Source: Bacteroidaceae bacterium | GTDB taxonomy: Bacteria; Bacteroidota; Bacteroidia; Bacteroidales; Bacteroidaceae | Direction: 5' to 3' | DNA length: 41,181 bases | Assembly (NCBI GenBank): GCA_017555845.1 | Contig: JAFZFO010000024.1 | Span: forward strand, 1 to 41,181 | Shown: piece after piece, positions 26,196-34,415 of the stretch | Position numbering within the stretch: the first letter of the stretch is position 1 | Layout of the letters: each line of letters begins with the position of its first letter | Translations under genes and position numbers: made by a program | Notes under the pieces: model-generated | The model's database searches: none | What the model saw: only the letters and a program-made list of their open reading frames with translations | What the model was told of the DNA's origin: nothing

Positions 26196-26319
26196 AAGCA
26201 GCAGAAAGAGCAGTAGCAGGACCGCTGCGATAAAACCGGATATGTATTTTAAAAATCTGATAGCTGAAATGTTATATATGCACTTGCAACCTCACACAAT
26301 ACAATGTATAAAATTGATG

Positions 26320-26327
26320 CGAATATA
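26320..26327 (-). promoter_or_regulatory. Possible -7 element for tamB
   Basis: TATATTCG (26327-26320) lies on the minus strand, with predicted transcription from about 26313. This is 43 bases upstream of an in-frame ATT and about 120 upstream of the first ATG. There is no clean TTTG at -33. Confidence 0.35.
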
Positions 26328-26393
26328 CTCATTTTAGATGATAGTAGAGCACTTTTGGCGTAAAAATTAGAAGTAAATATGCCAATATTTTGC

Positions 26394-26401
26394 TAACTTT
26401 G
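26394..26401 (+). promoter_or_regulatory. -7 element for the SLC13-type permease
   Basis: TAACTTTG is a perfect -7 box 39 bases before the ATG at 26441. The -33 region lacks a clear TTTG at normal spacing. Confidence 0.5.
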
Positions 26402-26440
26402 CAGACCTTTTGACAAAAAATAAGAGAAACTGATAAATTT

Positions 26441-28285
26441 ATGATAGAGACACTGGTCATATTGCTGCTGACAATGGTATTTTTCATATCGGGCAAGATA
26501 CGTTCCGACATTGTCGCTTTGTGCGCTCTCGCACTTTTGATAATACTTGGAATTCTTGAACCGACATCAAAAGAGGCATTCTCGGGCTTTTCGAGTACAG
26601 CCGTAATCATGATGGTGGGCCTTTTCGTCGTTGGCGGAGCCATATTCCAGACAGGACTTGCCAAGATGATAAGCTCAAGACTGATGCGCCTTGCAGGCAA
26701 CAGCGAGACACGACTTTTCATTCTGGTAATGGCCGTTACCTCACTGATGGGAGCATTTGTGAGCAATACCGGAACTGTAGCCATAATGATACCGATCGTC
26801 GTGAGCATGGCAATGAGCGCCAAGATGAACCCAAGCCGTCTGCTGATGCCTTTGGCTTTTGCCAGCAGCATGAGCGGCATGATGACACTCATCGGTACCC
26901 CACCCAACCTTGTGATAAACGAGGAACTGATCAAAAGCGGACATGAGGGGCTCGGATTCTTCACATTCCTGCCTGTGGGTCTCATATGCGCCTTTACGGG
27001 CACATTGATACTGTTGCCATTGAGCAAGAAATACTTGTCGAAAGCAGGCTCATTGAGCAGCCAGAGCGCAAGCAGTGCAAAATCATTGAAGACTCTGATA
27101 AAGGAATACGGCATTTCGGGCAACCTGCACAAAGTTCTCGTAAGCCCTAAATCCATCGCCATCGGCAAGAGGATTGGAGAATTGAACATCAGAGAGGTCT
27201 ACAGCCTCAACATCATTGAAGTACGCAGGACCGAAGGCGGACAGCGCAACTTCCTTACCAAGACCGTTGTACAGCAGAGTGCCGATTCAAGCACCATGTT
27301 GCATGCCGATGATATGCTCTACATCTCAGGAACCGAAGAACAGGTAAAGAAATTTGCTGCCGACTACGGACTCGGAGTTATAGCCGACAGCGAAAGCAAC
27401 AGCCTCGACTTCTACGATATCGGTGTTGCCGAAATTGTCTTCATGCCATCATCATCGGTCATCAACAAGACAATCAAGGAGGTACAGTTCCGCAGCCGAT
27501 ACAATGTCAGCATCCTGGGAATATGCCGAAAAGGCGAATATATACGCCAAGGGCTCGCCAATGAGACCATCCACACCGGAGATGTCCTGCTGGTTCAAGG
27601 AACATGGAGCAATATTGCCAACCTTGAGAAGGAGAGCACAGAATGGATTGTAATGGGCCGTCCCCTTGAAGAGGCCGCCAAAGTGACTCTCGACTACAAG
27701 GCCCCGGTAGCTGCAGTGATTATGATTGGAATGATTGCCGCAATGGCATTCAACATCGTAGCACCGGTGACAGCAGTCATAATCGCCGGTCTTTTGACAG
27801 TGTTGACAGGATGTTTCCGCAATGTAGAGGCAGCATACAAGACCATCAACTGGGAAAGCATCATGCTCATCGCCGCAATGATTCCAATGTCTACAGCTTT
27901 GGAAAAGACCGGAATTTCGGGATGGGTATCATCTTCATTGGAGAGTTCGTTGGGCGGTTTCCACCCAACTGTGATGCTTGCTGCAATATATTTTGCAACT
28001 TCATTGCTGACAATGTTCATCAGCAACACCGCAACAGCCGTGCTCATGGCTCCTATCGCCATGAAATGCGCCATAAGCATTGGCGTAAGCCCCGTTCCCA
28101 TGCTCTTTGCCGTGACATTGGGAGCAAGCCTCTGCTTTGCATCTCCATTCTCAACCCCACCAAACGCATTGGTAAAGCCGGCTGGACAATACACGTTCTC
28201 CGACTATGTAAAGGTCGGTTTGCCGTTGCAGATAATCCTGGGAATCGTAATGATACTCGTTTTGCCATTGCTATTCCCCTTCTGA
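26441..28285 (+). CDS. SLC13/DASS-family permease with two TrkA-C domains
   Basis: The 614-residue inner-membrane protein has two transport repeats. The first contains SNTGTVAIMIPIV (108-120) and IGTPPNLVI (151-159); the second contains ISNTATAVLMAPIA near residue 530. These Ser-Asn-Thr motifs form the substrate and sodium site of divalent anion/Na+ symporters. Between the repeats (about 205-405) are two cytoplasmic TrkA-C/RCK-C-like domains (SPKSIAIGKRIGELNI... and SSSVINKTIKEVQFRSRY...), an arrangement seen in bacterial SLC13 relatives for sulfate or dicarboxylates. The actual substrate is unknown. It diverges from tamB and ends without a strong hairpin before the next gene. Confidence 0.9.
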   Translation: MIETLVILLLTMVFFISGKIRSDIVALCALALLIILGILEPTSKEAFSGFSSTAVIMMVGLFVVGGAIFQTGLAKMISSRLMRLAGNSETRLFILVMAVTSLMGAFVSNTGTVAIMIPIVVSMAMSAKMNPSRLLMPLAFASSMSGMMTLIGTPPNLVINEELIKSGHEGLGFFTFLPVGLICAFTGTLILLPLSKKYLSKAGSLSSQSASSAKSLKTLIKEYGISGNLHKVLVSPKSIAIGKRIGELNIREVYSLNIIEVRRTEGGQRNFLTKTVVQQSADSSTMLHADDMLYISGTEEQVKKFAADYGLGVIADSESNSLDFYDIGVAEIVFMPSSSVINKTIKEVQFRSRYNVSILGICRKGEYIRQGLANETIHTGDVLLVQGTWSNIANLEKESTEWIVMGRPLEEAAKVTLDYKAPVAAVIMIGMIAAMAFNIVAPVTAVIIAGLLTVLTGCFRNVEAAYKTINWESIMLIAAMIPMSTALEKTGISGWVSSSLESSLGGFHPTVMLAAIYFATSLLTMFISNTATAVLMAPIAMKCAISIGVSPVPMLFAVTLGASLCFASPFSTPPNALVKPAGQYTFSDYVKVGLPLQIILGIVMILVLPLLFPF

Positions 28286-28329
28286 AATAAAAATCTGCCA
28301 GAATTACCTGTTTTTTGATTATAAATGAG

Positions 28330-28337
28330 TAATTTTG
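28330..28337 (+). promoter_or_regulatory. -7 element for the activator-lptE-secG operon
   Basis: TAATTTTG is a perfect TAnnTTTG box 19 bases before the ATG at 28356. The nearest TTTG upstream (28314-28317) is only 12 bases away, so the -33 element is uncertain. I see no sigma-54-type GG-N10-GC pair here. Confidence 0.45.
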
Positions 28338-28355
28338 TCAGCAAAACAGGATGAT

Positions 28356-29585
28356 ATGAATTTAGCTGATGTACAGAAAGTAAAACAGCAGTTCGGCATT
28401 ATTGGCAACGACCCAGCACTGCTGCAGGCAATAGATACCGCCATCCAGGTGGCACACACCGACTTGTCGGTGCTGATAACCGGCGAGAGCGGTGTCGGCA
28501 AGGAGTTCTTTCCCAAAATTGTACACACAAACAGTGTACGCAAGCATGGAAAGTACATTGCCGTAAACTGCGGAGCCATACCCGAGGGCACGATTGACTC
28601 CGAGCTTTTCGGACACGTGAAAGGCGCCTTTACCGGTGCCGTAAACGAGCGAAAGGGTTATTTCAGCGAAGCCGATGGAGGCACCATATTCCTTGACGAG
28701 GTTGCCGAATTGCCTTTGTCAACACAGGCACGCTTGCTACGCGTGCTCGAAAACGGTGAATTCATAAGAGTTGGCTCATCCGATGTAGAGAAGACCAATG
28801 TACGCATTGTATGCGCCACAAATGTAAACCTCGCAGAAGCCATTGCCGAGGGCCGATTCAGAGAGGATCTCTACTACCGTTTGAGCACTGTACCCATCAA
28901 GATTCCCGCACTGCGCAAACGCGGCGAGGACGTGGTACTGCTTTTCAAGAAGTTCTCGATGGACTTTGCCACAAAATATAATGTTCCAAAGATTCAGCTC
29001 GACGAGAGTGCAAAGAGAGCCATCATCGAATACTCATGGCCCGGCAACATACGCCAGCTCAAGAACATTGCCGAACAGATATCGATACTGGAACTGAACC
29101 GCGACATCAACGGCGAGGTGGTATCGCGATACCTGCCAAAGGAACCGAAGAACAACCTGCCTACCATCGCAGGACACAAGAACGAAGGCAAGACATTCGA
29201 AAGCGAAAGGGAGATATTGTACAGTGTGCTGTTCGATATGCGTCGCGACATTACAGACCTCAAGAAACAGATAGAGATACTCCGTTCTTCACAGGAAAGC
29301 AGCAAAAACGACACGACATATTATGCCGAGGCCAACGAAGTGCCCGTAATGCAGCACCAGATACAGCCCTCATACCAGATACAACCGGCTCAGGTTCATT
29401 ACGAACCGGTCGAGCATGTTGTGGATGAATACGTAGAGGAGGCACTATCATTGGATGATGTTGAGAAAAAGACCATCCTTCTTGCACTCGAAAGGAACAA
29501 AGGCAAACGCCGCCATGCAGCCAAGGAGCTGAACATTTCGGAACGTACGTTATATAGAAAAATAAAGGAATATGGCATTGAATAA
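28356..29585 (+). CDS. Sigma-54-type AAA+ transcriptional activator without a sensor domain
   Basis: The 409-residue protein opens almost directly with the AAA+ domain. Walker A is GESGVGKE (43-50), the sigma-54-contacting loop is a perfect GAFTGA (90-95), Walker B is IFLDE (111-115), and FREDLYYRL carries the arginine finger. The C-terminus holds a Fis-type helix-turn-helix (KGKRRHAAKELNISERTLYR). Between them lie a short helical segment (RRDITDLKKQIEILRSS) and a Gln/Pro/Tyr-rich linker. There is no receiver, GAF or PAS domain, so control must come through level, a partner protein or the linker. The ATG at 28356 is preferred to the TTG at 28335, which lies inside the -7 box. It overlaps lptE by 14 bases. 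In Bacteroidota this gene is often found beside lptE and secG. Confidence 0.92.
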   Translation: MNLADVQKVKQQFGIIGNDPALLQAIDTAIQVAHTDLSVLITGESGVGKEFFPKIVHTNSVRKHGKYIAVNCGAIPEGTIDSELFGHVKGAFTGAVNERKGYFSEADGGTIFLDEVAELPLSTQARLLRVLENGEFIRVGSSDVEKTNVRIVCATNVNLAEAIAEGRFREDLYYRLSTVPIKIPALRKRGEDVVLLFKKFSMDFATKYNVPKIQLDESAKRAIIEYSWPGNIRQLKNIAEQISILELNRDINGEVVSRYLPKEPKNNLPTIAGHKNEGKTFESEREILYSVLFDMRRDITDLKKQIEILRSSQESSKNDTTYYAEANEVPVMQHQIQPSYQIQPAQVHYEPVEHVVDEYVEEALSLDDVEKKTILLALERNKGKRRHAAKELNISERTLYRKIKEYGIE

Positions 29586-30099
29586 CATTGTCCGCAAACT
29601 GACATATGCAGCACTTATGTTGTCTGCCATCATTGCAGCAGGATGCACCGTTAGCTACAAGTTCACAGGAGCGTCAATTGACTATACCAAGGTAAAGACA
29701 ATATCTCTTGAGACATTCCAGAACCGCGCCGCATACCAATGGGGCCCCATGGCAACCATGTTCAACGAAAAGCTGAACGACATTTTCGTGCAGCAGACAA
29801 AACTGCAGCAGGTGTCACGTGGTGGAGACATGCAGTTCGCCGGAGAAATTACCGCATATGACCAGTACAACAAATCCATCTCATCCGACGGCTACTCATC
29901 CATGGTACAGCTCAAGATGACCGTGAACGTGCGTTTTACCAACAACACCAACCACGACGAGGACTTTGAGCGCCCGTTCAGCGCAACACGCGACTTTGAC
30001 GCAACACAATCACTGGACTCGGTACAGGAAGAACTTGTTGGTCAGATGATTGACGAAATAGTGGAAGCAATATTCAATGCAGCCGTAGCCAACTGGTAA
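29572..30099 (+). CDS. lptE: LptE-family lipoprotein
   Basis: The 175-residue lipoprotein has a signal peptide ending AIIAAGC, with lipidated Cys25. The mature protein begins TVSYKFTGASIDYTKVKTIS, typical of the LptE/LPS-assembly lipoproteins of Bacteroidota, and continues with 'FNEKLNDIFVQQTKLQQVSRGGDMQF' character and a final helix 'EELVGQMIDEIVEAIFNAAVANW'. LptE plugs the LptD barrel and helps insert lipopolysaccharide in the outer membrane. The start ATG lies inside the last codons of the activator gene (14-base overlap), so translation is probably coupled. The next gene begins one base after its stop. Confidence 0.9.
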   Translation: MALNNIVRKLTYAALMLSAIIAAGCTVSYKFTGASIDYTKVKTISLETFQNRAAYQWGPMATMFNEKLNDIFVQQTKLQQVSRGGDMQFAGEITAYDQYNKSISSDGYSSMVQLKMTVNVRFTNNTNHDEDFERPFSATRDFDATQSLDSVQEELVGQMIDEIVEAIFNAAVANW

Positions 30100-30100
30100 T

Positions 30101-30820
30101 ATGGAAAATCTCTCTTTTTACATATCACACCCCGAGAGGCTCAACCGCGATACGCTCTATGAGCTGCGTCTGATTGTGGGCAAGCACCCACATTTCGATG
30201 TTGCACGACTGCTTATGCTCAAGAACCTATACATTTTGCACGACATTGAATTCGGCAAAGAGATGCGCAAGGCAGCCATGTACCTCAAGAGCCGCTGGCC
30301 CATCTTTGAGCTTATGGCAGGATACGGAACAACCACTGAGATTGCCGAAGCACCGGCCGACATACCGGTAGACAGGACCATGGCGCTCATTGATGCCTTT
30401 TTGGAGACAATCCCGACCGAAAGCTTCTCACTTGAAGCCGAGGGTGCCGCAGCCGTAGATTACGCATCTACATACCTTAAAAAAGAGAACAGCGAAAACC
30501 GCAATGATGAAATACCCGAATTGCGTGGCCAGAGCCTCATCGACGACTTCCTTGCTGGAGACAACGAAAGAATTTCACTCGACCTGAATGCGCCTGCAGA
30601 AAACGAAAAGACAGAAAAAGCCGCAATACCTGATGAAACAGGCACAGAGGCATCGTTCTTCACTGAGACTTTGGCAAATATTTACATCAAGCAAGGCAAA
30701 TATGACAAAGCACTTGAAATTATTAAACGATTATATTTGGAATTTCCGAATAAAAATCGTTACTTTGCAGACCAAATAAGATTTTTAGAAATTATAATAA
30801 AACATACAAAAAAAGAATAA
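30101..30820 (+). CDS. Tetratricopeptide-repeat protein between lptE and secG
   Basis: The 239-residue protein is helical and soluble, with no signal peptide. The N-terminal part (MENLSFYISHPERLNRDTLY) and a repeat-like helical region with HPHFDVARLLMLKNLYILHD precede an acidic, low-complexity middle (about 110-180). A C-terminal TPR follows: SFFTETLANIYIKQGKYDKA and ALEIIKRLYLEFPNKNRYFA. No enzyme motif is seen. It starts one base after lptE and ends one base before secG, so all three should be made from one transcript. A scaffold role in envelope or export functions is plausible only by context. Confidence 0.88.
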   Translation: MENLSFYISHPERLNRDTLYELRLIVGKHPHFDVARLLMLKNLYILHDIEFGKEMRKAAMYLKSRWPIFELMAGYGTTTEIAEAPADIPVDRTMALIDAFLETIPTESFSLEAEGAAAVDYASTYLKKENSENRNDEIPELRGQSLIDDFLAGDNERISLDLNAPAENEKTEKAAIPDETGTEASFFTETLANIYIKQGKYDKALEIIKRLYLEFPNKNRYFADQIRFLEIIIKHTKKE

Positions 30821-30821
30821 T

Positions 30822-31133
30822 ATGTTTACATTCTTTGTACTACTGATTGTTTTGGCATCTATTTTGATGTGCCTTATCGTACTTATCCAGAATTCAAAAG
30901 GTGGTGGTCTTGCATCAGGCTTTGCATCATCAAACCAGATCATGGGCGTTAGAAAGACTACAGACTTCCTGGAGAAGGCAACTTGGACAATCGCAGCCTT
31001 GATGGTTGTATTCAGTGTATTCTCAGCACATGCTTTGTCTTCAGAGAAGGAGAGCCAGCAGGTTGTAGAGGCATCTTACACCGATGTAACAAGCAACAGC
31101 GCTGCTGTACCTACATTCCCAGTTGAGGAATAA
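30822..31133 (+). CDS. secG: Preprotein translocase subunit SecG
   Basis: The 103-residue protein has two membrane helices: FTFFVLLIVLASILMCLIVL at the N-terminus and ATWTIAALMVVFSVFSAHAL at about 53-72. Between them is the SecG signature region IQNSKGGGLASGFASSNQIMG. SecG assists SecYE and SecA in protein export. The C-terminal tail of about 30 residues is short and polar. It begins one base after the TPR gene and the operon ends at a 22-bp palindrome shared with rarA. Confidence 0.95.
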   Translation: MFTFFVLLIVLASILMCLIVLIQNSKGGGLASGFASSNQIMGVRKTTDFLEKATWTIAALMVVFSVFSAHALSSEKESQQVVEASYTDVTSNSAAVPTFPVEE

Positions 31134-31159
31134 TCAAAGAAAAACAATCAAAGCAATTG

Positions 31160-31203
31160 ATAAAATTATAGAGGATATGCGCGCATATCCTCTATAATTT
31201 TAT
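31160..31203. terminator. 22-bp perfect palindrome between secG and rarA
   Basis: Bases 31160-31181 are a perfect inverted match of 31182-31203, centred on GCGC, with ATAAAATTATAG at one end and its complement at the other. It lies 26 bases after secG and 58 bases from the convergent rarA stop, and can end transcripts from both sides. Confidence 0.85.
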
Positions 31204-31261
31204 ACCCATACCCGTCAGTGTAAAAACCAGCACAGGGTATTATCTCATATTTCAACCATCC

Positions 31262-32542
31262 TCACTTACTGAAAGGCTTGTCATCACCCCAGCACTGATG
31301 CATCCAAGCCTTAGCCTTGGCCTCCACAGGATTATCCTGCGGCATCCAGAAAGAGAACGACTCGGCACCATCCGGCAAGAACTGCTGTTTGGCAAAATGT
31401 CCGGGATAGTCATGGGAGTATTTATAACCATCGGCATATCCGAGTTCCGCCATCAGTTTTGTAGGAGCATTGCGCAAGTGCAACGGCACAGGCAGATTAC
31501 CCGTTTCGCGCACAGTCTGCAACGCCTTGTTTATACCCATATAGGCAGAATTGCTCTTGGGAGAGGTCGCAAGATAGACCACCGCTTGGGCAAGGGGTAT
31601 CCGCCCCTCGGGCCAACCGATCTTTGTAACAGCGTCGAACGCAGCGTTGGCAAGCAACAAGGCATTCGGATTCGCAAGACCTATATCCTCCGAAGCCGAT
31701 ATCACAATGCGGCGTGCAATGAAAGCGGGATCTTCGCCACCTTCAATCATACGGGCCATCCAATAGAGCGCCGCATCGGGATCGCTGCCACGGATTGACT
31801 TTATGAATGCCGAGATTATATCATAGTGCATCTCACCATCCTTATCATACGCCGCGGGATTCTGCTGCAGACATTGCTTTACCTTGTCATCAGTAACCAC
31901 TACCGGCGATTCAGGATCGCTCTCAACCACAAGTTCAAGAATATTGAGCAACTTGCGGGCATCTCCACCACTATAGCGCATAATGGCAGCTGTCTCTTGC
32001 AACTCGACACCGCGTTCTTTCAGGATTGCATCATTGCTTATTGCGTAGTTCAATAACTGCATCAAATCGTCCTGTTCAAGTGACTTGAGCACATAGAGCT
32101 GACAACGCGAAAGCAACGGACGGATAACTTCGAATGACGGATTCTCGGTAGTTGCACCAATGAGCGTAACGACGCCTGTCTCAACAGCACTCAAAAGTGA
32201 GTCCTGCTGCGATTTGCTGAAACGGTGGATCTCATCAATGAAAAGTATGGCACTGCCACGTGAAAAGAGAGGCGAACTCTTCGCTTTGTCAATGACCTCA
32301 CGTACCTCCTTTACGCCCGCCGACACTGCATTCAGTGTGTAGAACGGACGGTTCAGCGTATTGGCAATGATGCGGGCAATCGTTGTCTTGCCGGTACCCG
32401 GAGGCCCCCACATGATGAACGACAGGATTCTGCCCGAGTCAATCATACGACGCAACACAGCACCTTCACCTACAAGATGCTGCTGACCGACATAGTTATC
32501 GAAAGAAGTGGGACGAAGACGCTCCGCCAACGGCTGTGCCAT
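31262..32542 (-). CDS. rarA: Replication-associated recombination protein A (RarA/MgsA)
   Basis: The 426-residue AAA+ ATPase matches RarA: the N-terminal PLAERLRPTSFDNYVGQQHL, Walker A GPPGTGKTT (46-54), Walker B ILFIDEIHRFSKSQQD, sensor 1 GATTENPSFE, and the family's C-terminal tetramerisation region including EGGEDPAFIARRIVISASED and GYKYSHDYPGHF. RarA acts at stalled replication forks and interacts with clamp-loader and SSB functions. The start ATG at 32542 gives MAQPLAERLRP. It lies downstream of fhs with an intrinsic terminator between, so it is probably transcribed separately. Confidence 0.96.
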   Translation of the reverse strand: MAQPLAERLRPTSFDNYVGQQHLVGEGAVLRRMIDSGRILSFIMWGPPGTGKTTIARIIANTLNRPFYTLNAVSAGVKEVREVIDKAKSSPLFSRGSAILFIDEIHRFSKSQQDSLLSAVETGVVTLIGATTENPSFEVIRPLLSRCQLYVLKSLEQDDLMQLLNYAISNDAILKERGVELQETAAIMRYSGGDARKLLNILELVVESDPESPVVVTDDKVKQCLQQNPAAYDKDGEMHYDIISAFIKSIRGSDPDAALYWMARMIEGGEDPAFIARRIVISASEDIGLANPNALLLANAAFDAVTKIGWPEGRIPLAQAVVYLATSPKSNSAYMGINKALQTVRETGNLPVPLHLRNAPTKLMAELGYADGYKYSHDYPGHFAKQQFLPDGAESFSFWMPQDNPVEAKAKAWMHQCWGDDKPFSK

Positions 32543-32556
32543 AACTATTCTATATT

Positions 32557-32584
32557 AAAAATGGCGCGCACTGATGCGCGCCAT
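32557..32584 (-). terminator. Intrinsic terminator of fhs
   Basis: ATGGCGCGCA (32561-32570) pairs with TGCGCGCCAT (32575-32584) around the loop CTGA. On the minus strand a T-run (32561-32557) follows. It lies 23 bases past the fhs stop. Confidence 0.85.
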
Positions 32585-32607
32585 CCGATTTATCATTAAA
32601 TATATCT

Positions 32608-34269
32608 TTAGCTCAAGCCAACTATCTCACCATCCACAAAATCGATGTTGTTCGCCTGTGGAACCTTTGGCAAGCCAGGCATGCGGATGATATCACCGGC
32701 AATGGCAACGATCATCTCAGCACCGGCATTGAGCACTACATCGCGTATCTGAAGATTGAAATCCTTTACAGCTCCATACTTGGTAGCATCGGCACTGAAC
32801 GAGAACTGTGTCTTTGCAATACATACAGGACACTTTGCCAGGCCATACTTCTCGGCAAGCTTGATACGGTCGAGTGCAGGCTTTGCGAATGTAACAGAAG
32901 CTGCACCATAGATTTTCTTGGCAACCTTCTCAATCTTTGTCTGTACGCTATCCTCATCATCATATGTGAACTCAAGAGCCTTTGAAGGGTTGTTCTCGAT
33001 TGTATCTACAACAATCTGAGCCATCTCAACAGCACCCTCACCACCCTGGGCAAACGCATTGTTGATTACGAATGGCAAGCCGAGTTCCTGCTCACAGTGG
33101 TTGCGGAGCAATGCCATCTCCTCATCAGTATCGGTAGCGAAGCGGTTGAACACCACAATCACAGACTGACCGAAAGAACGGAGGTTGGCAACGTGACGGT
33201 CAAGGTTTGCAAGACCGTTGCGCAAGCCCTCCATATCGGGTTCCTTAATCTTATCGAGTTCTACGCCGCCATGCATCTTCAAGCCCTGAGCTGTTGCAAC
33301 AATAACAGTTGCATCGGGCTGCAGACCGCTCTTGCGGCAAAGGATGTTGTAGAATTTCTCAGCACCCAGGTCAGCACCGAAACCGGCCTCGGTAATGGTA
33401 TACTCACTGTGTGCCAAAGCCATCTTTGTTGCAAGCTGCGAGTTACATCCGTGAGCGATGTTCGCGAATGGGCCACCGTGGATGATTGCAGGGGTATTCT
33501 CTGTTGTCTGTACAAGGTTTGGCTGGATAGCATCCTTCAACAGTACCATGATAGCACCGGCAACACCAAGATCCTTGACTGTAAAAGGCTCGCCTGAATA
33601 TGTATAACCGAGCATGATGTTCTCGATGCGGCGGCGCAAGTCATTCTCGTCGCTTGCAAGGCAAAGGATTGCCATGAGCTCCGAAGCAGGAGTGATATCA
33701 AAACCGGCCTGCTCAACGATACCGTTTGTTGCGGGACCGATACCTGTGATGATTTGACGCAATGAGCGGTCATTTACATCAAGTACACGACGCCAAAGAA
33801 TCTCCTTGAGACCGAAACCGTCCTTGGCATGCTGATAGAGATAGTTGTCAAGCAACGCAGAAATCATATTGTGAGCCGATGTGATTGCGTGGAAGTCACC
33901 TGTAAAGTGCAGGTTGATTTTCTCCATTGGAAGCACCTGGGCATAACCGCCACCGGCAGCACCACCCTTCATGCCGAAGCAGGGACCGAGAGATGGTTCG
34001 CGAAGAGCTACAACAGCCTTCTTGCCAATTTTGTTAAGACCCAAAGCAAGGCCAATTGAAACGGTTGTCTTACCGATACCGGCCTTTGTTGCAGTGATGG
34101 CTGTAACAAGGATGAGTTTACCCTTCTGCTTGCCAATGAGATCCAAAGGCAACTTGGCAATGTACTTGCCATAATGTTCAAGGTCGTTGGCATCGATACC
34201 GATCTGGGCTGCCACATTTTCGATACGCTCAAGTTTGGTTTCATGAGCAATTTGAATGTCACTCTTCAT
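32608..34269 (-). CDS. fhs: Formate--tetrahydrofolate ligase
   Basis: The enzyme joins formate to tetrahydrofolate with ATP, giving 10-formyl-THF for purine synthesis and one-carbon flow. The 553-residue length fits the family. Motifs seen include the P-loop region [12 protein letters not shown] (58-69, a variant of the common TPTPAGEGKTT), [20 protein letters not shown], and [16 protein letters not shown]. The C-terminal [16 protein letters not shown] segment is also typical. The start at 34269 is an ATG with a TATCTTCG box about 43 bases upstream. It diverges from the glycosyltransferase gene. Confidence 0.95.
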   Translation of the reverse strand: MKSDIQIAHETKLERIENVAAQIGIDANDLEHYGKYIAKLPLDLIGKQKGKLILVTAITATKAGIGKTTVSIGLALGLNKIGKKAVVALREPSLGPCFGMKGGAAGGGYAQVLPMEKINLHFTGDFHAITSAHNMISALLDNYLYQHAKDGFGLKEILWRRVLDVNDRSLRQIITGIGPATNGIVEQAGFDITPASELMAILCLASDENDLRRRIENIMLGYTYSGEPFTVKDLGVAGAIMVLLKDAIQPNLVQTTENTPAIIHGGPFANIAHGCNSQLATKMALAHSEYTITEAGFGADLGAEKFYNILCRKSGLQPDATVIVATAQGLKMHGGVELDKIKEPDMEGLRNGLANLDRHVANLRSFGQSVIVVFNRFATDTDEEMALLRNHCEQELGLPFVINNAFAQGGEGAVEMAQIVVDTIENNPSKALEFTYDDEDSVQTKIEKVAKKIYGAASVTFAKPALDRIKLAEKYGLAKCPVCIAKTQFSFSADATKYGAVKDFNLQIRDVVLNAGAEMIVAIAGDIIRMPGLPKVPQANNIDFVDGEIVGLS

Positions 34270-34311
34270 AGTATATTTGTTGTTTTGATTATAAAATCCT
34301 TAATTGTTCTG

Positions 34312-34319
34312 CGAAGATA
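34312..34319 (-). promoter_or_regulatory. -7 element for fhs
   Basis: TATCTTCG (34319-34312, minus strand) matches the TTCG form of the -7 box. An ATTG lies 22 bases upstream at the -33 position. Confidence 0.45.
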
Positions 34320-34358
34320 GTAAAATATATTCATATTATTGCAATCATAAGGACGCTC

Positions 34359-34391
34359 ATTGCAAATATTGGAACAAGTTTTATATCTTTG
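34359..34391 (+). promoter_or_regulatory. Promoter of the glycosyltransferase gene (ATTG-N21-TATCTTTG)
   Basis: ATTG (34359-34362) and a perfect TATCTTTG (34384-34391) are 21 bases apart. Transcription would begin near 34398, 18 bases before the ATG at 34416, and this rules out a TTG start at 34389. Confidence 0.6.
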
Positions 34392-34415
34392 CAGAAGAAG
34401 AACCCCAAAGACCAT

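Noticed and set aside
26329..27189. A 286-codon open frame on the minus strand opposite the SLC13-type permease
   Set aside because: It runs antisense inside a gene with strong family motifs and its translation has no recognisable domain; it is the shadow of the plus-strand coding sequence.
28314..28337. A sigma-54 promoter in front of the activator gene
   Set aside because: No GG-N10-GC pattern of the right form is present; the TAATTTTG box fits the housekeeping sigma factor.
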